Position numbers and translations under genes: made by a program. Shown one piece after another: positions 32,470-40,921 of a DNA stretch of 64,000 nt. The stretch covers positions 1,240,001-1,304,000 of the forward strand of contig NZ_JADLQL010000002.1 in the NCBI RefSeq assembly GCF_015477805.1, given 5' to 3'. Numbering within the stretch: position 1 is the first letter of the stretch; every line of letters starts with the position of its first letter. A model generated the notes under the pieces. The model did not search any database, had not been told where the DNA came from, and was given only the letters and a program-made list of their open reading frames with translations. The DNA comes from Nocardia flavorosea. GTDB taxonomy: Bacteria > Actinomycetota > Actinomycetes > Mycobacteriales > Mycobacteriaceae.

Positions 32470-33639
32470 TCAGAGGCGTTCGAGGATAGTGGCGTTGGCA
32501 AGGCCACCGGCTTCGCACATGGTTTGCAGGCCGTAGCGGGCGCCGCGGTCGTGCATCGCGTGGACGAGTGTTGTCATCAACCGGGCTCCGGAGGCGCCCA
32601 GGGGGTGGCCGAGGGCGATCGCGCCGCCGTTGACGTTCACCCGTGCCGGGTCGGCGCCGGTATCATGCGTCCACGCCGAGACCACCGACGCGAACGCCTC
32701 GTTGATCTCGATCAGGTCGATATCGTCGAGGGTGAGTCCCGCCCGGTTCAGCACTTTGCGGGTCGCGGGGATCACCGCGGTGAGCATGAGTAGCGGGTCG
32801 TCGCCCGCCACCGCGAAACTGTGCAGGCGTGCCAGCGGGCGCAGGCCGAGTTCGCGGGCTCGCTCGCTGGTGGTGATGAGAACCGCGGCGCTGCCATCGC
32901 TGATCTGGCTGGCGGTGGCGGCGGTGATGTTCCAGCCGATCTCCGGGAAGCGCCGGGCCATCGCCTCGTCGTAGTAGGCGGGGCGCAGGGCCGCGAGAGT
33001 GTCGAGGGTGGAGCCGGTGCGGATACCTTCGTCGGTGTCCAGCCCGGCCAGCGGTGCGAGTTCGGCGGTGAACCGGCCGTTCTTCGTGGCACGGACCGCC
33101 TTTTCGTGGCTGCCGAGCGCGAACTCGTCGAGTTCGGTTCGCGAGATTGCCCATTTCGCGGCGATGAGTTCGGCGCTGATCCCTTGGGGGACCAGTCCTT
33201 CCGGGTAGCGCTGCGCGAAGCCGGCACCGGAGAGGTCGTCGGCGCCCGCTGCGCTCGCACCCATCGGGACCCGGCTCATGGATTCGACGCCGGTGGCGAT
33301 CACCATGTCGTAGGCGCCGGCGATCACCCCCTGGGCGGCGAAATGTACGGCCTGCTGGCTGCTGCCGCACTGCCGGTCCACGGTGGTGGCGGGGACCGAT
33401 TCCGGGAATCCGGCGGCCAGTGCGGCGCGGCGGGTCATGTTCACGCCCTGTTCGCCGACCTGGCCGACGACTCCACCGATCACATCGTCGACCAGCGCGG
33501 GGTCGATCCCGGTGCGTTCGACCAGGGCTCCCAGGCTGTGCGCCATGAGATCGACCGGATGTACGGAGTGGAGGGCGCCGCCGGCTCTGCCGCGCCCGAT
33601 CGGGGTCCGGACGGCATCGACGATGACCGCGTCTCGCAT
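32470..33639 (-). CDS. Acetyl-CoA C-acyltransferase (thiolase)
   Basis: A 389-residue degradative thiolase that cleaves 3-ketoacyl-CoA to acetyl-CoA. The acyl-accepting Cys lies in VDRQCGSSQQ (about residue 91), the catalytic His in NGGAIALGHPLGASGAR (about 346) and the second Cys in QTMCEAGGLANAT (about 376). ATG at 33639 follows a GGAA-type site. Divergent from the HxlR regulator, with a palindrome between the two. FadA5-like steroid or fatty-acid substrates are possible but not determinable. Stands alone, without a dedicated beta-oxidation cluster. Confidence 0.9.
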   Translation of the reverse strand: MRDAVIVDAVRTPIGRGRAGGALHSVHPVDLMAHSLGALVERTGIDPALVDDVIGGVVGQVGEQGVNMTRRAALAAGFPESVPATTVDRQCGSSQQAVHFAAQGVIAGAYDMVIATGVESMSRVPMGASAAGADDLSGAGFAQRYPEGLVPQGISAELIAAKWAISRTELDEFALGSHEKAVRATKNGRFTAELAPLAGLDTDEGIRTGSTLDTLAALRPAYYDEAMARRFPEIGWNITAATASQISDGSAAVLITTSERARELGLRPLARLHSFAVAGDDPLLMLTAVIPATRKVLNRAGLTLDDIDLIEINEAFASVVSAWTHDTGADPARVNVNGGAIALGHPLGASGARLMTTLVHAMHDRGARYGLQTMCEAGGLANATILERL

Positions 33640-33666
33640 GGTGATTCCTTCCGCCGCCAGAGCCGC

Positions 33667-33694
33667 CTCTGGCTAAAGTTATATAAAGCCAGAG
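33667..33694. promoter_or_regulatory. Candidate HxlR operator
   Basis: Perfect 8-bp inverted arms CTCTGGCT and AGCCAGAG separated by an A+T-rich 12-bp spacer containing TTATATAA. It lies between the divergent thiolase (start 33639) and HxlR (start 33743) genes. Confidence 0.6.
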
Positions 33695-33742
33695 TAGGCG
33701 CTGGCACCACCTGGGGCAAGCCAGGGTGGATAGAATGAGGCC

Positions 33743-34249
33743 ATGGCAGCCGTGATGGAAGGCCCCCTGGCCGATCTGAACTCGTGGAAACCGGACCACT
33801 GCTCGATCGCGCTGGCCATGGACGTGGTCGGAACCCGCTCGGCGATCCTCATCCTGCGCGAGGCCTACTACGGCACCACCCGCTTCGACGGATTCGCCGC
33901 CCGGGTCGGCATCACCGACGCAGCCGTCTCCGGTCAGCTGCGCAAACTCACCGAGGCGGGCCTGTTCACCAAACAGCCCTATCAGGAGGAGGGCAAACGC
34001 ACCCGCCACGAGTACATCCTCACCCGCAAAGGCCGCGATCTGCTCCCGGTGGTACTCGCCCTCATGCAGTGGGGCAATGCCTACCTCCAGCCCGGCCCCC
34101 CGCCGCTGGATCTGGTCGAGGCCGCCACCGGCGACCCGATCCGGGTGCAGGTCCGTAGCGCGTCCGGCCGCGAGATCGGGGTCGACGAGCTGGGGGTTCG
34201 CCTCAACGAGCAATGGCGCGCTACCCGGCGGCGCGGGCGCTCATCGTGA
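33743..34249 (+). CDS. HxlR-family transcriptional regulator
   Basis: A 168-residue regulator whose winged-helix domain occupies about residues 20-110. Family features are CSIALAMDVVGTRSAILILR, GITDAAVSGQLRKLTEAGL as the recognition region and RHEYILTRKGRDLLPVV as the wing. ATG at 33743 follows GAGG; a second ATG occurs four codons in. Divergent from the thiolase gene and probably controls it through the palindrome between them. The effector is unknown. Confidence 0.88.
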   Translation: MAAVMEGPLADLNSWKPDHCSIALAMDVVGTRSAILILREAYYGTTRFDGFAARVGITDAAVSGQLRKLTEAGLFTKQPYQEEGKRTRHEYILTRKGRDLLPVVLALMQWGNAYLQPGPPPLDLVEAATGDPIRVQVRSASGREIGVDELGVRLNEQWRATRRRGRSS

Positions 34250-34283
34250 CGGAGCAGGCCGGCTGCTCCGCGTGCGTGCCCTG

Positions 34284-35357
34284 TCAGTGCAGGCGGCGGC
34301 CGTCGTCGGCGGCGAAGAAGTAGATGTGGTCAGGTCCAGGGGTGAGATGTACGCGGCTGCCCTTGGCCGGCGGGGTGCGCCAGTCGGTGCGTGCCACGAT
34401 CGTCTCGACACCTTCGGTGTGGTCGGCGGGGCGGCCGTAGATGAACGCGTCGGAGCCGAGTTCCTCGACCACGTCGACCTCGATTTCGATACCGGATTCG
34501 CCGGTGTCGAGATGTTCGGGGCGGATCCCGATCGTCACCGAGGCGCCCGCCTCGTCGGCCACCGAACGCGGCAGTTGCAGGGTGTATCCGCCGACCCGGA
34601 CGGCTGCGTCGGTCACCGGGAGCGTGAACAGGTTCATGGCCGGTGAACCCATGAAACCGGCGACGAAGACGTTCGCGGGATCGCGGTAGAGGTCGCGCGG
34701 GGAGGCGCACTGTTGCAGCAGGCCGTCGCGCATGACCGCGACCCGGTCACCCATGGTCATGGCTTCCACCTGGTCGTGGGTGACGTAGACGGTGGTTGTC
34801 GACAGCCGGCGCTGCAGCTGCGCGATCTGGGTGCGCGTCTGCACGCGTAGCTTCGCGTCCAGGTTGGACAGCGGTTCGTCCATCAGGAACACCTGCGGAT
34901 CCCGCACGATGGCCCGGCCCATCGCGACCCGCTGCCGCTGGCCGCCGGACAGCGCCTTCGGCAGCCGGTCCAGGAACGGTTCCAGGTCGAGCAGGCGGGC
35001 CGCCTCCAGCACCCGGCGCTTCTTCTCGTCCTTGTTCACCTTCGCCAGTTTGAGCGCGAACCCCATGTTCTCGGCGACGGTCATATGCGGGTACAGCGCA
35101 TAGTTCTGGAAGACCATCGCGATATCGCGATCCTTCGGATCGGTATCGGTGACATCGCGATCGCCGATGAGGATGCGCCCGCCGGTGACCTCCTCGAGCC
35201 CGGCCAGCATCCGCAGCGAAGTCGACTTCCCGCAGCCCGACGGGCCCACCAGCACCAGGAACTCGCCGTCGGCGATTTCGAGCTGGAGCTGATCGACGGC
35301 GGGCGTCTTGGCACCCGGGTACTGCCGGGTGGCGCGATCAAAGGTCACCGTGGCCAC
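34284..35357 (-). CDS. sugC: ABC transporter ATPase, SugC/UgpC/MsmX-like
   Basis: A 357-residue carbohydrate-importer ATPase. Walker A is GPSGCGKST (about 39-47), the signature is [14 protein letters not shown], Walker B is [14 protein letters not shown], and a C-terminal TOBE/MalK-type regulatory domain is present. It belongs to the MsmX-like class that can serve several importers. The natural partners are the LpqY-SugA-SugB-like genes at 26109-29351, 5 kb away and also minus-strand. GTG at 35357 gives the family start. Role: energising sugar import at the cytosolic face. Confidence 0.85.
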   Translation of the reverse strand: MATVTFDRATRQYPGAKTPAVDQLQLEIADGEFLVLVGPSGCGKSTSLRMLAGLEEVTGGRILIGDRDVTDTDPKDRDIAMVFQNYALYPHMTVAENMGFALKLAKVNKDEKKRRVLEAARLLDLEPFLDRLPKALSGGQRQRVAMGRAIVRDPQVFLMDEPLSNLDAKLRVQTRTQIAQLQRRLSTTTVYVTHDQVEAMTMGDRVAVMRDGLLQQCASPRDLYRDPANVFVAGFMGSPAMNLFTLPVTDAAVRVGGYTLQLPRSVADEAGASVTIGIRPEHLDTGESGIEIEVDVVEELGSDAFIYGRPADHTEGVETIVARTDWRTPPAKGSRVHLTPGPDHIYFFAADDGRRLH

Positions 35358-35569
35358 GGCTGTTCACTTCCCTTCACCGATTGGAACACGCGAAGTGGAG
35401 CGAATTCGCAACATATGCGTGGTCATGGCGTCAGAGGCTACCGCCGGTGTTCTCGAGCTCCGCATGGTCTGTAGGTTTCCGGAGCAAATCGTGCCAGCGA
35501 ACCGACCCACTGTCCACCCGTTCGGCGCGCTCCCACAGGTACCGGCCGGGGCGCGGCGGCCGAGGGGAT

Positions 35570-36433
35570 AACCGCGAAACCTGGCGGTCGATCGGTCCAA
35601 CCGTATACGGGGCCTGGTCGGCGTGTCGGCTGCGCGCGTTCTACAGTGATCTGCTGTTCCGTACCCGCCTGTCCGGCTACGACGCCTACGTGTATGTCCT
35701 CGTCGAGCACCAGTCGTGCCCGGACCGGTTCATGCCGATGCGGATGCTGCGCTACATACTCATGACCTGGACTCAGCACCTCGATGCGCACCCGAACAGC
35801 AAGGCCCTTCCGGCCGTCGTTCCGCTGGTCGTGCATTCCGGGCCCAGGGGTGAGCAGTGGAACTATCCGACCGAACTGGGCGAGTTGATCGATATCGACG
35901 ACGCGGCTCGTGCCGAACTGGCCGGGTATCTGCCGAGCTTGAAGATTCTGCTCGATGACCTGTCCCAGGTCGATATCGCCGCGATCCAGGCCCGTGATCT
36001 GACCCCGCCGGCGCGGCTGGTGCTGATCCTGCACAAGATCACCGCCAAGAACACGAACCTCGGCCACGATCTGCAACCCTTTCTCGCCGATCTGAGCGAC
36101 CTGACCACGGATGACCTGTCGCGGATATTCGAGTACATTTTCCTGGAGGGCGATACCGGTCTCGAAGACCTGCAGGCCCTGTTGAATCAGCTCGGTCAGC
36201 GAGCCAAGGAGGTAGCTGTGACCACCGCAGAACGACTCCGCGCCGAAGGTCACGCCGAAGGTCGCGCTGAAGAGGCGGCTCGGATGCTGCTCAAACTGTT
36301 GGCCGCCAAATTCGGGACGCCGCCCGCCGAGACGGTCCATCGGGTGCGCTCCGCCGACATCGACGAGCTGGAGGCGTGGACGCCGCGGGTGCTCACCGCG
36401 GCCACTCTGGAGGAGATCTTCGGTCCTGCCTGA
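35570..36433 (+). pseudogene. 5'-decayed Rpn-family nuclease/transposase-like gene
   Basis: The frame resembles the Rpn (PD-(D/E)XK recombination-promoting nuclease) family from about 35640: FYSDLLFRTRLSGYDAYVYV, LVEHQS (catalytic Glu/Gln), then the usual helical middle and a C-terminal Arg/Glu-rich segment AERLRAEGHAEGRAEEAARM. The family N-terminus, about 60 residues ending in a Ser/Asp core, is not recognisable. Upstream sequence in frame is unrelated, and there is no good start codon before FYSDLL. The first 90 codons of the open frame (from 35381) are low in family character. It probably lost its 5' end to a deletion or frameshift. Confidence 0.7.
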
Positions 36434-36567
36434 CCCGGCACCAGTATCGCAAAACTCAGCTGCGTAGCAGACCGGGTCCGCGTGTAACGGCCGGTAGGAA
36501 GTCGAGCGCGAGCTCTACGCCGGGTGACGTCTGGGCGGCCCGAGTCGCAAACCTGGAGAAGGTCAGG

Positions 36568-37539
36568 TCAACCGGTGAATCGGTCGATCGATTCGAAGAT
36601 GGCGGTGCGCATGGCCGGACTGCCGGTATGGCCGGAGTCGTCGATGACCCGGAGTTCGGCGTCCGGCCAGGCGCGGGCGAGTTCCCAGGCTGTGTGCAGT
36701 GGTGCGGACAGGTCGAGGCGGCCGTGGATGAGGACACCGGGTATTCCGGCGAGCCGGTGTGCGTCGCGTAGTAGCTGGTCGTGGTCGAGCCAGGCGGTGT
36801 GTGCGAAGTAATGGGTGCAGATACGGACGAACGCCATCAGCGCGGCATCCGGTTGCGCGGTGTACTGGCCGGGAGCACCCGATGTTTCGTGGGCGATGAC
36901 TGCGTCCTCCCAAGCACACCAGTTGCGGGCGGCCGTTTCGCGGACCGCCGGATCGGGATGTTCCATCAGCCGCCGGTATGCTTCGACCAGGTTTCCGTCC
37001 CGGTCCTCGGCGGGGACACCGGCGCGAAACCGCTCCCATTCGATCGGCAGCAGCAGACGGAGGCCGTGGTAGAGCCAGTCGACTTCTTGCGGGCGGGTCA
37101 TCGTCACGCCGACCAGCACGATCCCGCTGACCCGCTCCGGGTACCGCTCGGCGTAGGCGAGGATCAGGGTGGAACCCCACGAACCGCCGTAGAGCAGCCA
37201 GCGTCGGATACCGAGGTGTTCCCGCAGCCGCTCCATATCGGCGATCAGATGGCCGGTGGTGTTGTGCGCCATCTCGGTGGTGGGCAGCGACGCGTGCGGC
37301 CGGCTCTCGCCACAGCCGCGTTGGTCGAACAGCACGATCCGGAACACGTCCGGATCGAACGTCCGGCGCGCTCCTCGACTACCACCGGCGCCGGGGCCGC
37401 CGTGCACGACGAGAGCGGGTCGCCCGTGCGGGTTTCCGCTCGTTTCCCAATACATCTGGTTGTCGTCGCCGATATCGAGCAGCCCGCACGCGTAGGGAAC
37501 GCATTCGGGGAACGGCAATTTCGGCTGCGAGGTCGGCAC
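36568..37539 (-). CDS. pip: Proline iminopeptidase
   Basis: A 323-residue alpha/beta-hydrolase that removes N-terminal proline from peptides. HGGPGAGG is the oxyanion region, GGSWGSTLILAYA gives the nucleophile Ser (about residue 113), and DDSGHTG supplies the catalytic His near the C-terminus. GTG at 37539 is chosen as a plausible start; TTG at 37548 is an alternative with no clear ribosome site for either. Monocistronic on the minus strand, between the decayed Rpn gene and a membrane protein. Confidence 0.88.
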   Translation of the reverse strand: MPTSQPKLPFPECVPYACGLLDIGDDNQMYWETSGNPHGRPALVVHGGPGAGGSRGARRTFDPDVFRIVLFDQRGCGESRPHASLPTTEMAHNTTGHLIADMERLREHLGIRRWLLYGGSWGSTLILAYAERYPERVSGIVLVGVTMTRPQEVDWLYHGLRLLLPIEWERFRAGVPAEDRDGNLVEAYRRLMEHPDPAVRETAARNWCAWEDAVIAHETSGAPGQYTAQPDAALMAFVRICTHYFAHTAWLDHDQLLRDAHRLAGIPGVLIHGRLDLSAPLHTAWELARAWPDAELRVIDDSGHTGSPAMRTAIFESIDRFTG

Positions 37540-37633
37540 AACGGCCAACCGTACCGAAGCTCGTAGCCGTCCTGGGCCAAGGTTCCGGCGCCGCCTGCTC
37601 GCCGCGAGGGACCCACTGTCGTGGATGAAAGTG

Positions 37634-38146
37634 TCAGCGCTCGCGTTGTGGCTGCCCCGATTTCTTCACCGCCCAGGCGTTGAATCTGTTCAGCAGCGGA
37701 GTGAATCGAACGAGCACGAACTTCGGGCCGAAGCCGCCGATCAGGAGCAGTAGTCCGGGAAATCCCAGTACGAGAACGCCGAATATCGAGGTCAGCCCGG
37801 GCAGTACCGAAGCATGCCCGGTGTAGGCGTAGCGCATTTCCGCGGCGCCGAGGTCGAGAAGCCTCGGCCGGGCAATCACCACATCACCGACGGAAGTCTC
37901 GAATACGCCGACTGTTCGGTCTTCGCCGAGTACACGGGCCTGCCCCGGTTCGGCGCCGCGGCCGAAGGAGGAGTCGCCGCGGCCGGCTTCGATGACTTCG
38001 ACCCGCATCTCCTCGCCGTAGCCCAGGTAATAGGCGATGACGTTGATCGGGTGGGTGAGGAAGAACAATGCGCCGAGTGTCAGCGCAAGCCCCACACACC
38101 CCATGACTCCGCGGATCAGTACGGTGATCAGAATATTCCGCCACAC
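37634..38146 (-). CDS. Small membrane protein of unknown function
   Basis: A 170-residue protein with two hydrophobic segments: ILITVLIRGVMGCVGLALTL near the N-terminus and LTSIFGVLVLGFPGLLLLIG near residue 135. An intervening extracytoplasmic region of about 85 polar residues and a basic C-terminus follow a positive-inside pattern. GTG at 38146 is preferred because GGGGGAA lies six bases upstream. The longer frame to 38188 lacks a ribosome site. I do not recognise the family. Confidence 0.65.
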   Translation of the reverse strand: MWRNILITVLIRGVMGCVGLALTLGALFFLTHPINVIAYYLGYGEEMRVEVIEAGRGDSSFGRGAEPGQARVLGEDRTVGVFETSVGDVVIARPRLLDLGAAEMRYAYTGHASVLPGLTSIFGVLVLGFPGLLLLIGGFGPKFVLVRFTPLLNRFNAWAVKKSGQPQRER

Positions 38147-38259
38147 CGGGCGTTCCCCCTTGCCGTCCACACCGCAATCGAACCACACCGGACGAGCTGT
38201 GGCATCGGAATGAAGAGCCTTATTGCGGAGGGGTTTCCGTTACCGAACCCGGCACGGGT

Positions 38260-38298
38260 CCGGCGCCGCTCTCTGGAGGGAGGCGAGAGCGGCGCCGG
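38260..38298. terminator. First of two tandem hairpins behind the MFS gene
   Basis: Perfect 14-bp arms (CCGGCGCCGCTCTC at 38260-38273 and complement at 38285-38298), 11-base loop. Lies downstream of the minus-strand MFS gene. Confidence 0.75.
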
Positions 38299-38309
38299 AG
38301 TTCGGTGCG

Positions 38310-38348
38310 ACGGCGCCGCGTGAACCCTCATCGATCACGCGGCGCCGT
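38310..38348. terminator. Second of two tandem hairpins behind the MFS gene
   Basis: Perfect 14-bp arms (ACGGCGCCGCGTGA at 38310-38323 and complement at 38335-38348), 11-base loop. Together with the first it forms a double terminator for the catabolic operon. Confidence 0.75.
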
Positions 38349-38383
38349 CTCACCCGGTATGCAGTGCACACGCCGGGTGTGGA

Positions 38384-39670
38384 TCATTTTGCGGGGGCGA
38401 ACTCCTGATCGGGTCCGCTCTGGGCACGCTCCGGCTCTTTGGTGAACAAGAGCATGGCCGCGGCGCCGATCAGGCACAGAACCGTCATGACGATGAATCC
38501 GCCGTTGTAGGTGCCGGTGCGACCCACGATGAAGCCCATCACCGACGGGGCGATGATGCCGGAGAGGGCGAAGCAGGCATCGGCGAAACCGGCGGCGGTG
38601 CCGGGCTGGCTCGGCGCCGCGTCGATCGAGGCGACCCACCAGATACCGCCGGTGATGAAACCGAAGCCGACACCCGCCGAGATGCAGATCAGGGCGATGG
38701 TGAGGTTGCTGCCGAAGAACAGGATCGGCAAGATCGAGATACCCGCGAGCAGCAACGCGACCCCGATGATCACGAACCGGGAGCGGATGCTCGCGGTGCG
38801 TTTGTACACCCGGTCGACCAGGATGCCGCCGAGCAGCGCACCCACCACACCGGCTGCCCACGGTGCCACCGAGAACGCGCCGACTTCCTTGATGGAGAGC
38901 CCGAACTCGTGTTCCAGGTACTGCGGGAGCCAATACATGAACGCCCAGAACATGAATCCCCACGCGAAGTAACCGAGGCCGACCAGCCACAGGTTGCGGT
39001 TGCGCAGGATCTCGCCCCAGTCGGTGCTCGACTCGTGACCGGTGTCTTCGCCGTCGATCTGCCCGGCCCGGATGTAGTCCAGTTCTTCCTTCGAGACGAA
39101 AGAGGCTTCGCTGGGCGAGTTCTTCAGGAACGGGTAGGCCACGATCACCCAGACCACGCCGGCCGCGGCCAGCACCCAGAACATGCCCTTCCAGCCGGTG
39201 AGCGCGATCAGCTGGGTGAGGATCGGGCCGCCGACGAGCAGGCTGCCGGAAACGGCGACCCCGCCGATGAGGGCGAGTGCTTTACCGCGTTCGTGGGCGG
39301 GCAGCCAGCGGCTGGCGAGCCGGGTGGCCGCCGGGAAGCAGGGTGCTTCACCGGCTCCGAGGACGATGCGCAGCAGGATGAGGCCGATGAATCCACCGGC
39401 GAACGGGGTCAGGGCGGTGGCGGCGGCCCAGATGAACATGCCCACCATGAGCACTTTCCGGGACCCGTACCGGTCGACCAGCGGCCCGGACAGCAGGGCG
39501 AACAGCATGTAGCCGATCGAGAATGCGGAACTGATGACGCCGTACTGGCCGGACGTGATCCCGAATTCGGCACGCAGATCGGTGGCAGCGAACGAGATGG
39601 CGCTGCGATCGACGTAATTCACCACCACCAGGCCCAGAATGATGGCGATTGTCCACCAACGCGATTTCAT
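38384..39670 (-). CDS. MFS transporter, anion:cation (ACS) type
   Basis: A 428-residue major-facilitator protein with twelve predicted membrane segments. The family signature GPLVDRYGSRKVLMVG lies between segments 2 and 3, and NYVDRSAISFA in segment 1 is typical of D-galactonate, glucarate and phthalate-type organic-acid importers. ATG at 39670 follows GAGGAG. It is the last gene of the minus-strand arm of an IclR-controlled cluster; the CoA-transferase gene ends 31 bases upstream. Likely imports the substrate of the cluster or an intermediate. Confidence 0.9.
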   Translation of the reverse strand: MKSRWWTIAIILGLVVVNYVDRSAISFAATDLRAEFGITSGQYGVISSAFSIGYMLFALLSGPLVDRYGSRKVLMVGMFIWAAATALTPFAGGFIGLILLRIVLGAGEAPCFPAATRLASRWLPAHERGKALALIGGVAVSGSLLVGGPILTQLIALTGWKGMFWVLAAAGVVWVIVAYPFLKNSPSEASFVSKEELDYIRAGQIDGEDTGHESSTDWGEILRNRNLWLVGLGYFAWGFMFWAFMYWLPQYLEHEFGLSIKEVGAFSVAPWAAGVVGALLGGILVDRVYKRTASIRSRFVIIGVALLLAGISILPILFFGSNLTIALICISAGVGFGFITGGIWWVASIDAAPSQPGTAAGFADACFALSGIIAPSVMGFIVGRTGTYNGGFIVMTVLCLIGAAAMLLFTKEPERAQSGPDQEFAPAK

Positions 39671-39694
39671 AACGTACTCCTCGGATGAAGCAGT

Positions 39695-39716
39695 CGCGGG
39701 GTCAGATGACCCCGCG
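39695..39716. promoter_or_regulatory. Hairpin overlapping the CoA-transferase stop
   Basis: Perfect 10-bp arms CGCGGGGTCA / TGACCCCGCG with a two-base centre, overlapping the stop codon of the CoA-transferase. It could limit transcription or stabilise upstream mRNA before the MFS gene. Confidence 0.5.
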
Positions 39717-40916
39717 CGCCCGCAGGTCGTCGATGTCCTCGCGCGTACGCCCGAGGTGGGTGAGGACCTTGTCGGTATCGGCACCGGCGGGTCTACCGGT
39801 GTGACGGATCGCACCGGGGGATCGGGTCATGCGCCACATGACGTTCTGCATGCGCATGGGGCCGAGTTCGTCGTCGTCGACGCTGGTGACCATGTCGGTG
39901 GCGACGACTTGGGGATCTTTGAGCAGATCGCTCGGCCGGTACACCGGTGCCACGGCGGCGCCGGCTTCTTCGAAAATGCTGGTGACCTCGTCGCGGGTGC
40001 GTTCGGCGATCCAGCCGCCCACGTATTCGTCGAGGAGGTCGGCGTGTTCGGCGCGGGTGCGCCCGGTGGCGAACCATTCCTCGTCGATCACTTCGGGATG
40101 CCCGACGAGCCGCAGCACCCGTTCGGCGATGGCCTGTGCGCTGGTGGAGATCGCCAGCCAGTGGTCGTCGGCGGTGCGGTACAGGTTGCGCGGGGCGTTG
40201 TTCTGCGACCGGTTACCGGTGCGCTGCTGGTCGATGCCGAGTTGGTCGGCGTAGATGACCCCGGGGCCGACGGCGGTCATGATCGGACTGAGCAGGTCGA
40301 GATCGACCTCCTGGCCGGTGCCGCCGTTGCGTTCGCGTTCGAACAGCGCCATCGAGACCGCCGACGAACCGGCGATGCCGGCAATGGAATCGGCGAGCCC
40401 GAAGGCCGGCAGGGTGGGCGGTCCGTCGGGTTGGCCGGTGAGATGGGCGAAACCGCTCATCGATTCCACCAACGTGCCGAACGCGGGACGTTTGGCGTAC
40501 GGTCCCTGCTGCCCGAACCCGGTGACTCGCAACATGATCAGTCCCGGATTGCGCTCGGAAAGTTCCGCGTAGGAAAGACCCCAGCGTTCGAACGTGCCGG
40601 GCCGGAAGTTCTCGACCACCACATCGGCTTCGGCGGCGAGATCCCGGAAGATCGCCTGCCCGTCGAGGGTGCTGAGGTTCAGCGTGACGGTCTGCTTGTT
40701 ACGGCTGACCATCTTCCACCACAGCGGCACACCGCCCTTGTCGAGACCGTGGCCGCGCATTCCGTCCGGTTTCTGCGGATGTTCGATCTTGATGACGTCG
40801 GCGCCGAAATCGCCCAGGATCTGCGCGGCGAGCGGTCCGGCCAGGATGGTGGAGGCATCCAGGACCTTGATACCGCGCAGCGGGCCGGTCGGCTGTTTCT
40901 CGTCGGTCAACTGCAC
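39702..40916 (-). CDS. CaiB/BaiF-type (class III) CoA-transferase
   Basis: A 404-residue family-III CoA-transferase, moving CoA between acyl-CoA and carboxylic acid. Family features are VLDASTILAGPLAAQILGDF (with the catalytic-region Asp later), GADVIKIEHP, VVVENFRPGTFERWGL and GFGQQGPY. GTG at 40916 is accepted; the ribosome site is unclear. It follows the amidohydrolase by five bases and precedes the MFS gene. In the cluster it would activate a carboxylic acid product for cleavage by the CitE-like lyase, which is inference. Confidence 0.88.
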   Translation of the reverse strand: MQLTDEKQPTGPLRGIKVLDASTILAGPLAAQILGDFGADVIKIEHPQKPDGMRGHGLDKGGVPLWWKMVSRNKQTVTLNLSTLDGQAIFRDLAAEADVVVENFRPGTFERWGLSYAELSERNPGLIMLRVTGFGQQGPYAKRPAFGTLVESMSGFAHLTGQPDGPPTLPAFGLADSIAGIAGSSAVSMALFERERNGGTGQEVDLDLLSPIMTAVGPGVIYADQLGIDQQRTGNRSQNNAPRNLYRTADDHWLAISTSAQAIAERVLRLVGHPEVIDEEWFATGRTRAEHADLLDEYVGGWIAERTRDEVTSIFEEAGAAVAPVYRPSDLLKDPQVVATDMVTSVDDDELGPMRMQNVMWRMTRSPGAIRHTGRPAGADTDKVLTHLGRTREDIDDLRARGVI

Positions 40917-40921
40917 ACCTC

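Noticed and set aside
35358..35569. Missing N-terminus of the Rpn gene
   Set aside because: I read other frames upstream for the family N-terminus but found no convincing match, so the gene is called decayed rather than frameshifted.
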